NCBI RefSeq assembly: GCF_003412465.1
Contig: NZ_QTJV01000001.1
Span: 124,001 to 188,000, forward strand
Length of the DNA stretch: 64,000 nucleotides
Source of the DNA: Chitinophaga silvisoli
GTDB lineage: Bacteria > Bacteroidota > Bacteroidia > Chitinophagales > Chitinophagaceae
Reading direction: 5' to 3'
Part shown: piece after piece, positions 42,560-51,453 of the stretch
Numbering within the stretch: position 1 is the stretch's first letter
How the letters are laid out: each line of letters starts with the position of its first letter
Notes under the pieces: generated by a model
Seen by the model: only the letters and a program-made list of their open reading frames with translations
The model's database searches: none
Told to the model about the DNA's origin: nothing
Made by a program: the position numbers and the translations under genes

Positions 42560-45013
42560 ATGCTGAAAATCGCCATCCGCCACATCCTCCGTTTCAAGAA
42601 AACTGCCGCACTCAACATCGCCGGCCTTGCCATCGGCATTGCAGCGGCACTGATCATATTCATGATCATCCGCTTTGAAACCAGCTTCGACACCCAGCAA
42701 CCCAATTATAAAAACATCTACCGCATCGTTACCCAAACAGATTATTCCACCGGTGTCCAATACAACTCCGGTGTATCCACTGGTGTACCTGATGCACTCA
42801 GAACAGAATTCCCCCAAATGGAAAAGGTTGCAGCGCTCCAGGCAATCCAGGGTTCCCAATTCTCCGCCAGCCGAAACAGCCAGGCAAAAGATGATAATAT
42901 AAAGCAAGATCTCTCTCAAAGCATAAAGCAAAATCCTTCCCCCAACATAAAGGAAGACCCCTCCCCAAACACCTTCCGCGAAGATGCCGGCACCTACTTC
43001 ATCGAACCTTCCTGGTTCGACCTATTCCACCAAAAATGGCTCTCCGGCTCCCCATCCCAATTAGCAGCACCCGACGTAGCCGCCTTAGACAAATCTACTG
43101 CCGAAAAATACTTCGGTACCTGGCAGCACGCCCTTGGCCAGATCCTCACCTTAGATAACAAATACCCACTCAAAATAATCGGCATCTTAGACAACGCCCC
43201 TGCTAATACTGACTTTCCCCTCCGCATCGTCGTCTCTTTCGAAACCCTTCGCCAGCACCCTGACGATTACAGCTATGTAAAAAACGACTGGAGCGGCATG
43301 ACCGGCCAGCACCAGGTCTTCGTCCAACTCGCACTAAATACACCCCCTGAAGCTATCAGCACCCGTCTTAAATCCTTCAGCAAAGACCACTTCGCCAATC
43401 AAATCATCAAAGTAAGAACCCTTCTCTTACTCCCCTTAAAAGAAAATCACTTCGACAACCGTTTCAGCTACATCGTACCCCACGTCTCCAGCCATACCAG
43501 CTTACTCACCCTTTCATTCATCGGTATGCTCATCCTGCTCATGGCTATCATCAACTTCATCAACCTCAGCACCGCCCAAAGTGCTATCCGCGCCAAGGAA
43601 ATCGGTATCCGCAAAGTATTAGGCAGCCTGAGAATACAACTCATCAAAGACCTGCTCCTGGAAACCGCTATCCTCGTCAGCATGGCCATGGTATTAGGTG
43701 CCGGCATTGCTCAGTTATCCCTCCCTGCCGTTAGCAAGCAGTTCGCCCACCTGCCTGTATCCATTTGGAGTATAGAAAATGCAGTTTTCTTATGCACAGT
43801 GGTAATCGTCGTAACGCTGTTTGCCGGTATATACCCCGCTTTCATCCTTTCCGGTTATCAACCCCTCAGGGCATTCAAACCCCAACCCGGTGCATTCTCT
43901 GTTCGTCGTGGCTTGATCATCACTCAATTTGCCATCTCCCAGATCATGATCATCTGTGTCATCGTTGCCATGGCACAGGTACACCTCCTGCAATCTGCTG
44001 ACCTGGGCTTTAATAAAGATGCAGTTTACACCGTTCCCGGGTTTGGTAATTACGACCTCAACGCCGCCGATGCCCTCAAAACCCGCTTAAAACAATACGC
44101 AGGTTTTACCAGCATCACCCTGGCCAATATGCCACCTGCAGCCAACAGCAACTGGATGGATGTCTTTTATTTTGACCAGGGGGCTATAGCCAGCAGTTAC
44201 AATATCGACATCCGTGTGGGCGATGCTGATTATGTCCGCACCTTCGGCCTGCAACTCATAGCCGGCCGCAACTACCGGGATGGAAAGAATATCCGCGAGC
44301 TGCTCATCAACCAGACTTTTGCAAGAGAGTTAGGCTACAACGACCCTGCAAACGCAATTGGTCACACGCTAAAAATAGGTAATACCGGTGAGTGGCACCA
44401 GATCGTAGGTGTGATAAAGGATTTTACCAACAACACGCTGCGGGAACATATACGCCCTTCCGTAGTCATGCCATGGCGGGAAGCCTGCTGGCTCACCTGC
44501 GTAAGACTCAATGATTTTAAAATGGTAGAAGTGCTGAAAGATGAATGGATGAAAGCCTTCCCCGGCTATGTATTCAATGGTAGTTTCCTCACACAGCAAA
44601 TGCAAAGCTTCTACCAGCAGGAGCAACAGCTTTCCCTGCTGTACAGGCTCTTTGCCGGTATCGCAATTTTCATTTCCTGTTTAGGCTTGTATGGAATGGT
44701 CTCATTTATGGCAGTACAAAAGCAAAAGGAAATTGGTATCCGCAAAGTATTAGGTGCATCGGTTATGCATATACTCTATCTCTTCTGGAAAGAGTTCCTG
44801 GTATTAGTGGGCATAGCTTTCCTGATAGCTGCACCAGCTGGCTGGTGGCTCATGAACAACTGGCTGCAGCACTTCGCCTTGCGTACGGAAGTGGGTGCAA
44901 CAGTATTCCTGACCGCGATGATAGCATCGGTAGCCATAGCTTTGCTCACCGTAAGTCACAAAGCAATGACTGCCGCGCTGACCAATCCGGTCAAAAGTAT
45001 CCAAACGGAATAG
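42560..45013 (+). CDS. FtsX/MacB-type ABC transporter permease
   Basis: 817 residues from the ATG at 42560. MLKIAIRHILRFKKTAALNI is the standard start for Bacteroidota two-FtsX-domain permeases. It is followed by a first helix, a MacB-type periplasmic domain, an FtsX block with LIMAIINFINLSTAQSA-like and AKEIGIRKVLGSLRIQLIKD, a second periplasmic domain, and a second FtsX block with QKEIGIRKVLGASVMHILYL. Such permeases work with a MacB ATPase, not found here, in export or stress response. An extra 24-residue repeat tract lies in the first periplasmic domain. Confidence 0.88.
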   Translation: MLKIAIRHILRFKKTAALNIAGLAIGIAAALIIFMIIRFETSFDTQQPNYKNIYRIVTQTDYSTGVQYNSGVSTGVPDALRTEFPQMEKVAALQAIQGSQFSASRNSQAKDDNIKQDLSQSIKQNPSPNIKEDPSPNTFREDAGTYFIEPSWFDLFHQKWLSGSPSQLAAPDVAALDKSTAEKYFGTWQHALGQILTLDNKYPLKIIGILDNAPANTDFPLRIVVSFETLRQHPDDYSYVKNDWSGMTGQHQVFVQLALNTPPEAISTRLKSFSKDHFANQIIKVRTLLLLPLKENHFDNRFSYIVPHVSSHTSLLTLSFIGMLILLMAIINFINLSTAQSAIRAKEIGIRKVLGSLRIQLIKDLLLETAILVSMAMVLGAGIAQLSLPAVSKQFAHLPVSIWSIENAVFLCTVVIVVTLFAGIYPAFILSGYQPLRAFKPQPGAFSVRRGLIITQFAISQIMIICVIVAMAQVHLLQSADLGFNKDAVYTVPGFGNYDLNAADALKTRLKQYAGFTSITLANMPPAANSNWMDVFYFDQGAIASSYNIDIRVGDADYVRTFGLQLIAGRNYRDGKNIRELLINQTFARELGYNDPANAIGHTLKIGNTGEWHQIVGVIKDFTNNTLREHIRPSVVMPWREACWLTCVRLNDFKMVEVLKDEWMKAFPGYVFNGSFLTQQMQSFYQQEQQLSLLYRLFAGIAIFISCLGLYGMVSFMAVQKQKEIGIRKVLGASVMHILYLFWKEFLVLVGIAFLIAAPAGWWLMNNWLQHFALRTEVGATVFLTAMIASVAIALLTVSHKAMTAALTNPVKSIQTE
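42896..42967 (+). repeat. Three 24-bp coding repeats in the permease gene
   Basis: Three tandem units encode NIKQDLSQ, SIKQNPSP and NIKEDPSP. They lie in the periplasmic domain between SRNSQAKDD and NTFREDAGTY. The units are in frame and multiples of three, so they can expand without a frameshift. Confidence 0.75.
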
Positions 45014-45014
45014 T

Positions 45015-45440
45015 TTACTCTTCAAATTCAATGGTTTTGATCTTGTTAGCAAGGTTGTCTATACTTTGCAGCTCGATCTCTATCATTTTCCTTTTCAGTG
45101 CTGCTGCTTCTTCAGTAGAGATAAGCCCATCACTTAATGCAGCTTCAATTTTCTTAAGTAGTAATTTTTTAAATTTCACTACCCGTTTCCGTTTGTAATA
45201 CGCGTTCTTCTCCCGTATAAGGAACTTCCAGATTAAAGAGAAGGCTATTGAAACACTGGGAGCAATAATAACAAGCCAGGACTTTAGTGGATAATTGTCA
45301 GGGAGATTGCTAGCTAGCAGTACGAGCAGGGTACCACTGCTTGCGCCAGCTATACTGGCAGATGTAGTGCTTGGTTGCTGGTTCTGGTTATTGAGAGCCT
45401 CTGTGGATGGGTTAGCAACCAATGAGTTTGCTTGATCCAA
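45015..45440 (-). CDS. Small membrane protein with charged C-terminal region
   Basis: 141 residues. A Ser/Asn/Gln-rich N-terminus (LNNQNQQPSTTSASIAGASS) is followed by two hydrophobic segments (about 34-48 and 53-71, WLVIIAPSVSIAFSLIWKFL). A basic stretch (REKNAYYKRKRVVKFKKLLLKK) and a helix (EAALSDGLISTEEAAALKRK), resembling a short SHOCT-like oligomerisation segment, end the protein. Function is unknown. It is downstream of and probably cotranscribed with the 79-residue gene, and its stop lies one base from that of the permease. Confidence 0.65.
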   Translation of the reverse strand: MDQANSLVANPSTEALNNQNQQPSTTSASIAGASSGTLLVLLASNLPDNYPLKSWLVIIAPSVSIAFSLIWKFLIREKNAYYKRKRVVKFKKLLLKKIEAALSDGLISTEEAAALKRKMIEIELQSIDNLANKIKTIEFEE

Positions 45441-45488
45441 GGAATGAAAATGGTTTTATAGGATTGAATTGAATTTATGGTATTCGGG

Positions 45489-45728
45489 TCACTTCCCTAG
45501 TAGTACATCCATCGTGCGAAGAATCTCTTGTGCATCATTCTGTTTTTCCAGTTCAAGTACTACTACCTTTCCTCTTCTGTCCTCCAATACTAAAGCCTTC
45601 GGAGGATGCGTATTATACTTCTTCAGCCTGGCTGATTCCCTCCAGGCACTGATAATTGGTAATGCTAAGGTAGACAGCAAGCTGAAAACAGCTATAATCA
45701 CTAATATGGTATTAAATATCGCCGACAT
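45489..45728 (-). CDS. Small single-helix membrane protein
   Basis: 79 residues. An N-terminal membrane helix (IFNTILVIIAVFSLLSTLAL) precedes a cytoplasmic part with a short beta pattern (KALVLEDRRGKVVVLELE) and a final helix. It is 48 bases upstream of the 141-residue gene on the same strand. No family is recognised. Confidence 0.6.
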   Translation of the reverse strand: MSAIFNTILVIIAVFSLLSTLALPIISAWRESARLKKYNTHPPKALVLEDRRGKVVVLELEKQNDAQEILRTMDVLLGK

Positions 45729-45742
45729 TAATCATTTGAAGT

Positions 45743-46012
45743 TTGATAATTTTGGGTAACAATACTAAGTTAAGCTTTTTCCCCCGATTCACACATATAA
45801 TTCTTGCTATATTAACATTTCAATTAATGACTGATATTTCCCCCGCAGTCTATACTGATGGCTGGTTTGAAGATTATTTACTGGTCACCGGAATACTCAT
45901 TTTGGCACTGAGTACTATAGCTTCCAAAGGAAGCCATTTCCCGCCTGAAAAAATATTTCTCTTCCCTGTAAGTATTTTGTCTAATTTATCTGTCCTATAT
46001 AAAATGGCTTAA
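45743..46012 (+). CDS. Doubtful small hydrophobic ORF
   Basis: 89 residues from a TTG start. It has hydrophobic stretches THIILAILTFQL and YLLVTGILILALSTIA, but no ribosome site. Its start lies in the promoter region of the divergent small membrane gene. It fills the spacer before the sigma factor. It may be chance. Confidence 0.25.
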   Translation: MIILGNNTKLSFFPRFTHIILAILTFQLMTDISPAVYTDGWFEDYLLVTGILILALSTIASKGSHFPPEKIFLFPVSILSNLSVLYKMA

Positions 46013-46081
46013 CTCGTCATTTTTCCACATTATGAAAGGGGCAAAAATCATCTTTTTCGCTTACGGTACTGTCAGCAGGGT

Positions 46082-46657
46082 ATGAGTAACAATGAGAACA
46101 TCCGTTTATGGCAACAGCAAATAGCTGTTGATGGCGATGAAAAAGCTTTCGCCGCACTATTCCGTCACTATTACGAACGCCTGCTGCACTTTTGCATGCA
46201 ATACGTATCCACGCGCGAAGCAGCCGAAGAAATAGTCTCCGACGTATTCGTAAAGATCTGGAACCGACGCACCGGGCTGGACGATATCTCCAACCTGGAA
46301 GTTTACCTGTTCGTAGCTGTCAAAAATCACTCACTCAATTATCTCGAGCAATATTCTAATCTCCGGATCACTCCTTTAAATGATGATTCGGGATTAGCCG
46401 GTCTGACCACCACAGATCCGGCTAAAAATATGGAGTGGAAAGAAATCCTCTTTAAAATGGATCAGGAAGTAAACCGCCTCCCGGACCAATGCCGGCGGGT
46501 ATTTAAACTGATCAAAGAAGAAGGGTTTAAATATAAAGATGTTGCCGAGATCCTGAATATTTCACCACGCACTGTGGAAACACAGTTATTCAGGGCAATG
46601 AAAAGATTGAATGAGGTGATAGGGCCATTCGTCTCGCTAAAGATGAAAAAGAAATAA
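46082..46657 (+). CDS. ECF sigma factor, SusC-linked (FecI-like)
   Basis: 191 residues. Region 2 (AFAALFRHYYERLLHFCMQY, AAEEIVSDVFVKIWNRR) and region 4 (LPDQCRRVFKLIKEEGFKYK, DVAEILNISPRTVETQLFRA) are complete. It belongs to the Bacteroidota sigma-70 group paired with FecR. Being directly upstream of FecR and a SusC with STN, it should transcribe the mannan utilisation operon when substrate is sensed. Confidence 0.93.
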   Translation: MSNNENIRLWQQQIAVDGDEKAFAALFRHYYERLLHFCMQYVSTREAAEEIVSDVFVKIWNRRTGLDDISNLEVYLFVAVKNHSLNYLEQYSNLRITPLNDDSGLAGLTTTDPAKNMEWKEILFKMDQEVNRLPDQCRRVFKLIKEEGFKYKDVAEILNISPRTVETQLFRAMKRLNEVIGPFVSLKMKKK

Positions 46658-46724
46658 AATTCTATTACGCTGTAAGTAGTTTTTAAATAATCTCTGTCCT
46701 TCTCATACAACGGCTTCTCAATTT

Positions 46725-47723
46725 ATGATTAACGATGAACATTTTAACACACTAGCCGCCAGGAAACTGGCTGGAGAAGCTACCGCCGAAGAGCTGCAGG
46801 AGTTGGAGATCCTATTGCAGGACCACGATGAGCTACGGGAACAATTCAACCTGTTGCAATCTTATTTCACCGAAGCTCCTTACCATGCTGCTGCAGATAC
46901 TGAGCTGGCCCTGCAAAAAACCATGGCACGCATACATGCCACACCCGCACTTCAGCCAAAAAAGAATGTATGGAAATGGCTCAGTGTAGCCGCCGCCGCT
47001 ATGCTGATACTTGGTGCAGGATTGTTGTATGTAGATAAAGCACATACACCGGTTACCCATCTCGCCCTCAACGATACCATGCAATGGCTGCATCGCCAGA
47101 ATGGCAAAGCAACCCGCGCATCTATCGAACTCGCTGATGGTAGTAAAATCTGGCTCAACGTAGACAGTAAATTGACCTATCCGGAGGTGTTCAACAGCAA
47201 CTCAAGAGAGGTATACCTCACCGGCGAAGCATTCTTTGATATCGCTCCCAATCCGGGCCGGCCTTTCATTATTCACCTCGCTAAAGGAAGCGTACATGTA
47301 CTCGGTACCTCTTTTAATATCCGTGCCTATGATGATGAAGCCGTGCAGACATCCGTACAAACCGGTAAAGTAGCATTTATCCCTGCTGATAATAAGGATA
47401 CCATCTTCATCACACCAGATGAAAAAGTAATCTATCAGCCTGCCGCTGCGCAAACAATAATTAAAGAACCAACAGCTGCCGAAGACGATAAAGCCTGGAC
47501 TGAAGGCCGCCTCGTATTCAGAGATAAAACATTGGAAGAAATAGGCATTGAACTGGAAAGGACCTTTGGCAAAAAGATCTCCTTTATCGATGATGCACCA
47601 CGCCATTACAGGCTCACCGGCTCATTCCAGAACAATAACCTGCAGGACATCATGTATTACCTCGCAAGGTCAAGAGCATTCCACTATAATATAACTGATA
47701 GTACACTGCTGATAAGTGAATAG
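46725..47723 (+). CDS. FecR-type anti-sigma factor
   Basis: 332 residues. The cytoplasmic N-terminus has AARKLAGEATAEELQELEIL, one membrane helix is at about 84-104 (WLSVAAAAMLILGAGLLYV), and the periplasmic FecR domain has ELADGSKIWLNVDSKLTYPE, REVYLTGEAFFDIAPN and RPFIIHLAKGSVHVLGTSFN. The C-terminal part has FRDKTLEEIGIELERTFGKK, typical of DUF4974. It receives the signal from the STN domain of the SusC and releases the sigma factor. Confidence 0.94.
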   Translation: MINDEHFNTLAARKLAGEATAEELQELEILLQDHDELREQFNLLQSYFTEAPYHAAADTELALQKTMARIHATPALQPKKNVWKWLSVAAAAMLILGAGLLYVDKAHTPVTHLALNDTMQWLHRQNGKATRASIELADGSKIWLNVDSKLTYPEVFNSNSREVYLTGEAFFDIAPNPGRPFIIHLAKGSVHVLGTSFNIRAYDDEAVQTSVQTGKVAFIPADNKDTIFITPDEKVIYQPAAAQTIIKEPTAAEDDKAWTEGRLVFRDKTLEEIGIELERTFGKKISFIDDAPRHYRLTGSFQNNNLQDIMYYLARSRAFHYNITDSTLLISE

Positions 47724-47871
47724 CAAATGCAATCAATCATTGTTCAAAAAAACTACTCATCAAAAGGAATGACTCACCTGTTAAAAAACAGGACACCTTA
47801 AGGCGTAAAAACGGGTCACTGACAAGAAGAAATCATAAAACAATTCATAATTCACGTTAAGGTACAGGCTT

Positions 47872-47906
47872 GCTAAAAAAGGGCACCCACGTCAGCCCTT
47901 TTTAGC
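47872..47906 (+). terminator. Terminator or leader attenuator between FecR and SusC
   Basis: GCTAAAAA(A)GGGC pairs with GCCCTTTTTAGC (12 bp with one A bulge, 10-base loop). It lies 148 bases after the FecR stop and 55 before the SusC ATG. It may end the regulator transcript or act in the 5' leader of SusC. A smaller CCTGTT/AACAGG hairpin precedes it at about 47778. Confidence 0.6.
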
Positions 47907-47960
47907 CGCCCCCTACATCTGTAAAATTTACTGATACACACAATAAACCAAAATAGCGTT

Positions 47961-50900
47961 ATGAAAGAAAGACCGCTACGTTTCACTATTCCGGCTACTT
48001 TCCGCTCCCTTTTCCTGCCTATGTTCGTCTGTATGATCGTTATGAACATACTCGATCTGCGCGCCCAGATGGCTTTTGCCTCCAATACTGGCCGCTACTC
48101 AGCCGCACAGCAGGTCAATGCAGCCGAAAAGCCGTCAGACAACCGCATCACCCTCCAGGTAAACAATGAAGGACTGGGACAGGTGCTCGAAAAAATTGAA
48201 GCGCAGACTCCCTTCGTCTTCGTCTACTCCAACGATGAAGTTAAAGCAGGACAAAGAGTCACCCTTACCGTCAAAGATCAACAGCTCGATGATGTACTGA
48301 AACTCATCCTCTCTCCGCTGGACATCCGCTTCGAAAAAATCAATAACAAAATCATCCTCCGTCAGAACCGCCAGTCTGCTACCACCATCCAGGCCAATGA
48401 CATCTCTGTCAGCGGCAAAGTGGTAGATGCAAAAGGCGTAGGTATCCCTAACGTCAACGTACGGCTGCAAGGTACCAGTCTCGGCACCACTACAAATGAT
48501 GATGGTTTTTTTACGCTAAAGATCCCAGCTGGGCAAGCCAATGGTACCTTAGTTTGCTCTTCCGTTGGCTACATCCCATCGGAGGTGGGTATCAATGGCA
48601 GAACTAATATTACCGTAATGCTCACTGCCGATTCCAAGGACCTGGGAGAGATAGTGATCACAGCTTACGGCTCACAAAAGAAAACCCAGGTAACTGCGGC
48701 GATCAATACCATTTCGACCAAGGATATTGAAGGCCGCCCTGTAACAAATATGTTCCAGGCCCTCCAGGGTACTGCCCCTAACCTCATTCTGCAACAACAA
48801 AATGCAGAACCGGGTGCTAAACTGACCCTTAACATCCGTGGTGTAGGTAGTCTCACCGGCAACTCCCCACTCATCATTATCGATGGGGTGCAGACCGGCG
48901 GCGATGGCCTCCAGAACCTGAACCCTTACGATGTGGAAAGCATCTCTGTATTGAAAGATGCCGCATCCTCCGCTATCTACGGTTCCCAGGCGGCAAACGG
49001 TGTTATTTATATCACTACCAAAAGAGGGGCTAAAGACGATAAACCATCCGTAACCTACAACGGTATGTACGGCTGGCAAACGCCTACCACCCTGCCCCGC
49101 AACGTTGAAGCATGGGAATATATGACCATGAAGGACGAAGCCCTGGTGAACTCCGGTAAGACTCCTCAATACACGCCTGAAGAAATTGCCTACTGGAAAC
49201 GTAAAGGCTCATATCCGTCCTACATGGATGAAATGATCCGTAACTATACTCCACAGCAAAACCACAGCTTAAGCCTGACCGGTGGCGGCAAAAGCAGCAG
49301 CTACCTCATCTCCCTCGGCTACGTGAACCAGGGCAACATGCTGCAGAACAAATACGTAGATCAGGACTTCTACTACAAACGCTACAACGCAAGAGCTAAC
49401 CTCGGCGTAGATGTAAGCAAATACGTAAAAGTGAATGCAAACATTGCCTACACGAAGTCCTTCTTCCGCCGTCAATCAGCGGATATCGGTATCCTCATGC
49501 GCGATGCCATGCGTACACCACGGATCTATCCCGTAAAGGACTCCCTGGGCAACTTCGTGGTGCCTGCACTGAACAGTAACAACGTCTTCGCTCAACTGGC
49601 ACTCCAGGGCTTTGACCTGGTAGAGAAAGATAACCTGCTCGGTGGTCTGGATGTAACAATCACGCCGGTGAAACACCTGAAGCTGAACTTCAACGCTTCC
49701 GGCAACTACACCATCACCAACGATATCAACAGGGTAAATAAGTACAGCTATGCTCCTTATTATACTACTGCCAATCCTCCTACTTACAACCAGTATTCTG
49801 AATCTGAATACAAGGATAACAATACCAACGTATACGCTACTGCCGAATACGAAAACACTTTCGATAAGCATTACGTAAAAGCACAGGTAGGGGCACGCAG
49901 CGATGCTGTGAACGAATTCTACGGTATCAAAGCGAACCGTTATGGTACGACCAATCTCGATGACCAATGGGCTATCGGCGGCGGCTATATTCCAAAACCT
50001 GATGGTAGCTACGATTACTCTACTATCGGTACTTACAATGATATCAGCAATCCGAATCTCTATGCACTGAACTCCCTCTTCGGCAGAGTAAACTATGTAT
50101 ACGATGATAAGTATCTCGCTGAGTTCACCTGGCGCTATGATGGCTCTTCCAAACTGGCTCCCGGTCACCGCTGGCAGTTCTTCCCTGCATTCTCCCTGGG
50201 TTGGAGAGTGACAGATGAAAAAATCTTCCAGGACTTCAGAGACAAATACGGCAATATCAAGCTGCGCTACTCATGGGGACAGGTGGGTAACTCCAACATC
50301 GGAGGTTTCAACTACCTGGCCCGCGTAACACTTAATTCCGGTAAGTACGCGTTCAACAACGCACCAGCTCCCGGTGCCGACTTCTCCGCATACAATGAGA
50401 CCCTGCAATGGGAAATCTCTACCATGAGTAACTATGGTGTGGATATGGATCTCTTCAATAACAAGATCTCCGCAAGCTTCGATTACTTCAATAAAACAAC
50501 TACTGGCATCTATCTCTTCCAGGTTGTACCAGGTACTGCCGGTATCGGTTCCTCCCTGCAGAACGTAGGTAAGGTGCAAAACCGCGGATGGGAAATAGCT
50601 GTGAACTACCACCTGAAAACAGGCGCGGTAAAACACACCTTCGGTGCGAACCTGTCCGACAACCTGAACAAGGTGATCAAATACGGTGAACAATCTATCC
50701 AGGGATCTGACTTCACCTATATCATCAAAGAAGGATTCCCGATCGCTTCTTACTATGGTTACAAATCCAATGGTCTCTACCAGAACCTGGACGATATCAA
50801 GAATGCACCAAAAGTGCCATTCGCCTACAATCAACAGGTAATGCCGGGCGATATCAAATACATAGACCGCAATGGCGATGGTGTGATCGATGCAAACGAC

Positions 50901-51449
50901 CGTTATGTATTCGGTAACCCATTCCCCCGCTATACATTCGGATTTAACTATAGTGCAAGCTGGCGCAACTTTGACTTCTCCATGTTCTGGCAGGGAGTTG
51001 GCAAGCGTACCCAGTTCCTGCGTGGTGATATCGTAGAGGCATTCCATAACAATGAAGACCATGCCTTCGTACAACACCTGGATCGCTGGACTCCTACCAA
51101 TCCTGATGCAACATATCCACGTCTCACCATTGGTGCGGCTGATGCTAATAACTTCGCTTATTCAGACTACTGGCTGTTCGACACCCGATACCTGCGTCTG
51201 AAGAACCTGCAATTCGGCTATAACCTGCCTAAGCGCTTTACCGATCGCGTAAAAGTGCAGGGAGCAAGAATCTACTTTACCAGCCAGAACCTGATCACAT
51301 TTACGCCTCGTCGCTTCCATGACCTGGGTGTAGATCCTGAATTCACACAGTTCGACGACAAGCTGTCTTTTTCCAATTACAATGCTATTGCAGGACGTAG
51401 CTATCCGAATGCAGCTACCTTCTCTTTCGGTATAGACCTGAAATTTTAA
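47961..51449 (+). CDS. SusC-type TonB-dependent transporter with STN domain
   Basis: 1162 residues. The signal peptide lies near SLFLPMFVCMIVMNILDLRA. An STN signalling domain (about 60-135: ITLQVNNEGLGQVLEKIEAQ, ILSPLDIRFEKINNKIILR) precedes a carboxypeptidase-regulatory domain (SGKVVDAKGVGIPNVNVRLQ). The plug has GEIVITAYGSQKKTQ, LNIRGVGSLTGNSPLIIIDG and VLKDAASSAIYGSQAANGVI. The barrel ends in FSFGIDLKF. The STN domain ties it to the FecR above. It imports alpha-mannan oligosaccharides with the SusD below. Confidence 0.95.
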   Translation: MKERPLRFTIPATFRSLFLPMFVCMIVMNILDLRAQMAFASNTGRYSAAQQVNAAEKPSDNRITLQVNNEGLGQVLEKIEAQTPFVFVYSNDEVKAGQRVTLTVKDQQLDDVLKLILSPLDIRFEKINNKIILRQNRQSATTIQANDISVSGKVVDAKGVGIPNVNVRLQGTSLGTTTNDDGFFTLKIPAGQANGTLVCSSVGYIPSEVGINGRTNITVMLTADSKDLGEIVITAYGSQKKTQVTAAINTISTKDIEGRPVTNMFQALQGTAPNLILQQQNAEPGAKLTLNIRGVGSLTGNSPLIIIDGVQTGGDGLQNLNPYDVESISVLKDAASSAIYGSQAANGVIYITTKRGAKDDKPSVTYNGMYGWQTPTTLPRNVEAWEYMTMKDEALVNSGKTPQYTPEEIAYWKRKGSYPSYMDEMIRNYTPQQNHSLSLTGGGKSSSYLISLGYVNQGNMLQNKYVDQDFYYKRYNARANLGVDVSKYVKVNANIAYTKSFFRRQSADIGILMRDAMRTPRIYPVKDSLGNFVVPALNSNNVFAQLALQGFDLVEKDNLLGGLDVTITPVKHLKLNFNASGNYTITNDINRVNKYSYAPYYTTANPPTYNQYSESEYKDNNTNVYATAEYENTFDKHYVKAQVGARSDAVNEFYGIKANRYGTTNLDDQWAIGGGYIPKPDGSYDYSTIGTYNDISNPNLYALNSLFGRVNYVYDDKYLAEFTWRYDGSSKLAPGHRWQFFPAFSLGWRVTDEKIFQDFRDKYGNIKLRYSWGQVGNSNIGGFNYLARVTLNSGKYAFNNAPAPGADFSAYNETLQWEISTMSNYGVDMDLFNNKISASFDYFNKTTTGIYLFQVVPGTAGIGSSLQNVGKVQNRGWEIAVNYHLKTGAVKHTFGANLSDNLNKVIKYGEQSIQGSDFTYIIKEGFPIASYYGYKSNGLYQNLDDIKNAPKVPFAYNQQVMPGDIKYIDRNGDGVIDANDRYVFGNPFPRYTFGFNYSASWRNFDFSMFWQGVGKRTQFLRGDIVEAFHNNEDHAFVQHLDRWTPTNPDATYPRLTIGAADANNFAYSDYWLFDTRYLRLKNLQFGYNLPKRFTDRVKVQGARIYFTSQNLITFTPRRFHDLGVDPEFTQFDDKLSFSNYNAIAGRSYPNAATFSFGIDLKF

Positions 51450-51453
51450 ACGT

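Noticed and set aside
45743..46012. Strong call for the TTG-started hydrophobic ORF as a real gene
   Set aside because: No ribosome site and its start lies in the promoter zone of the divergent gene; kept only as a low-confidence feature.
49476..50168. Long minus-strand ORF inside the SusC gene (230 residues)
   Set aside because: It is a shadow of the strongly supported SusC coding frame; the translation has no recognisable domain.
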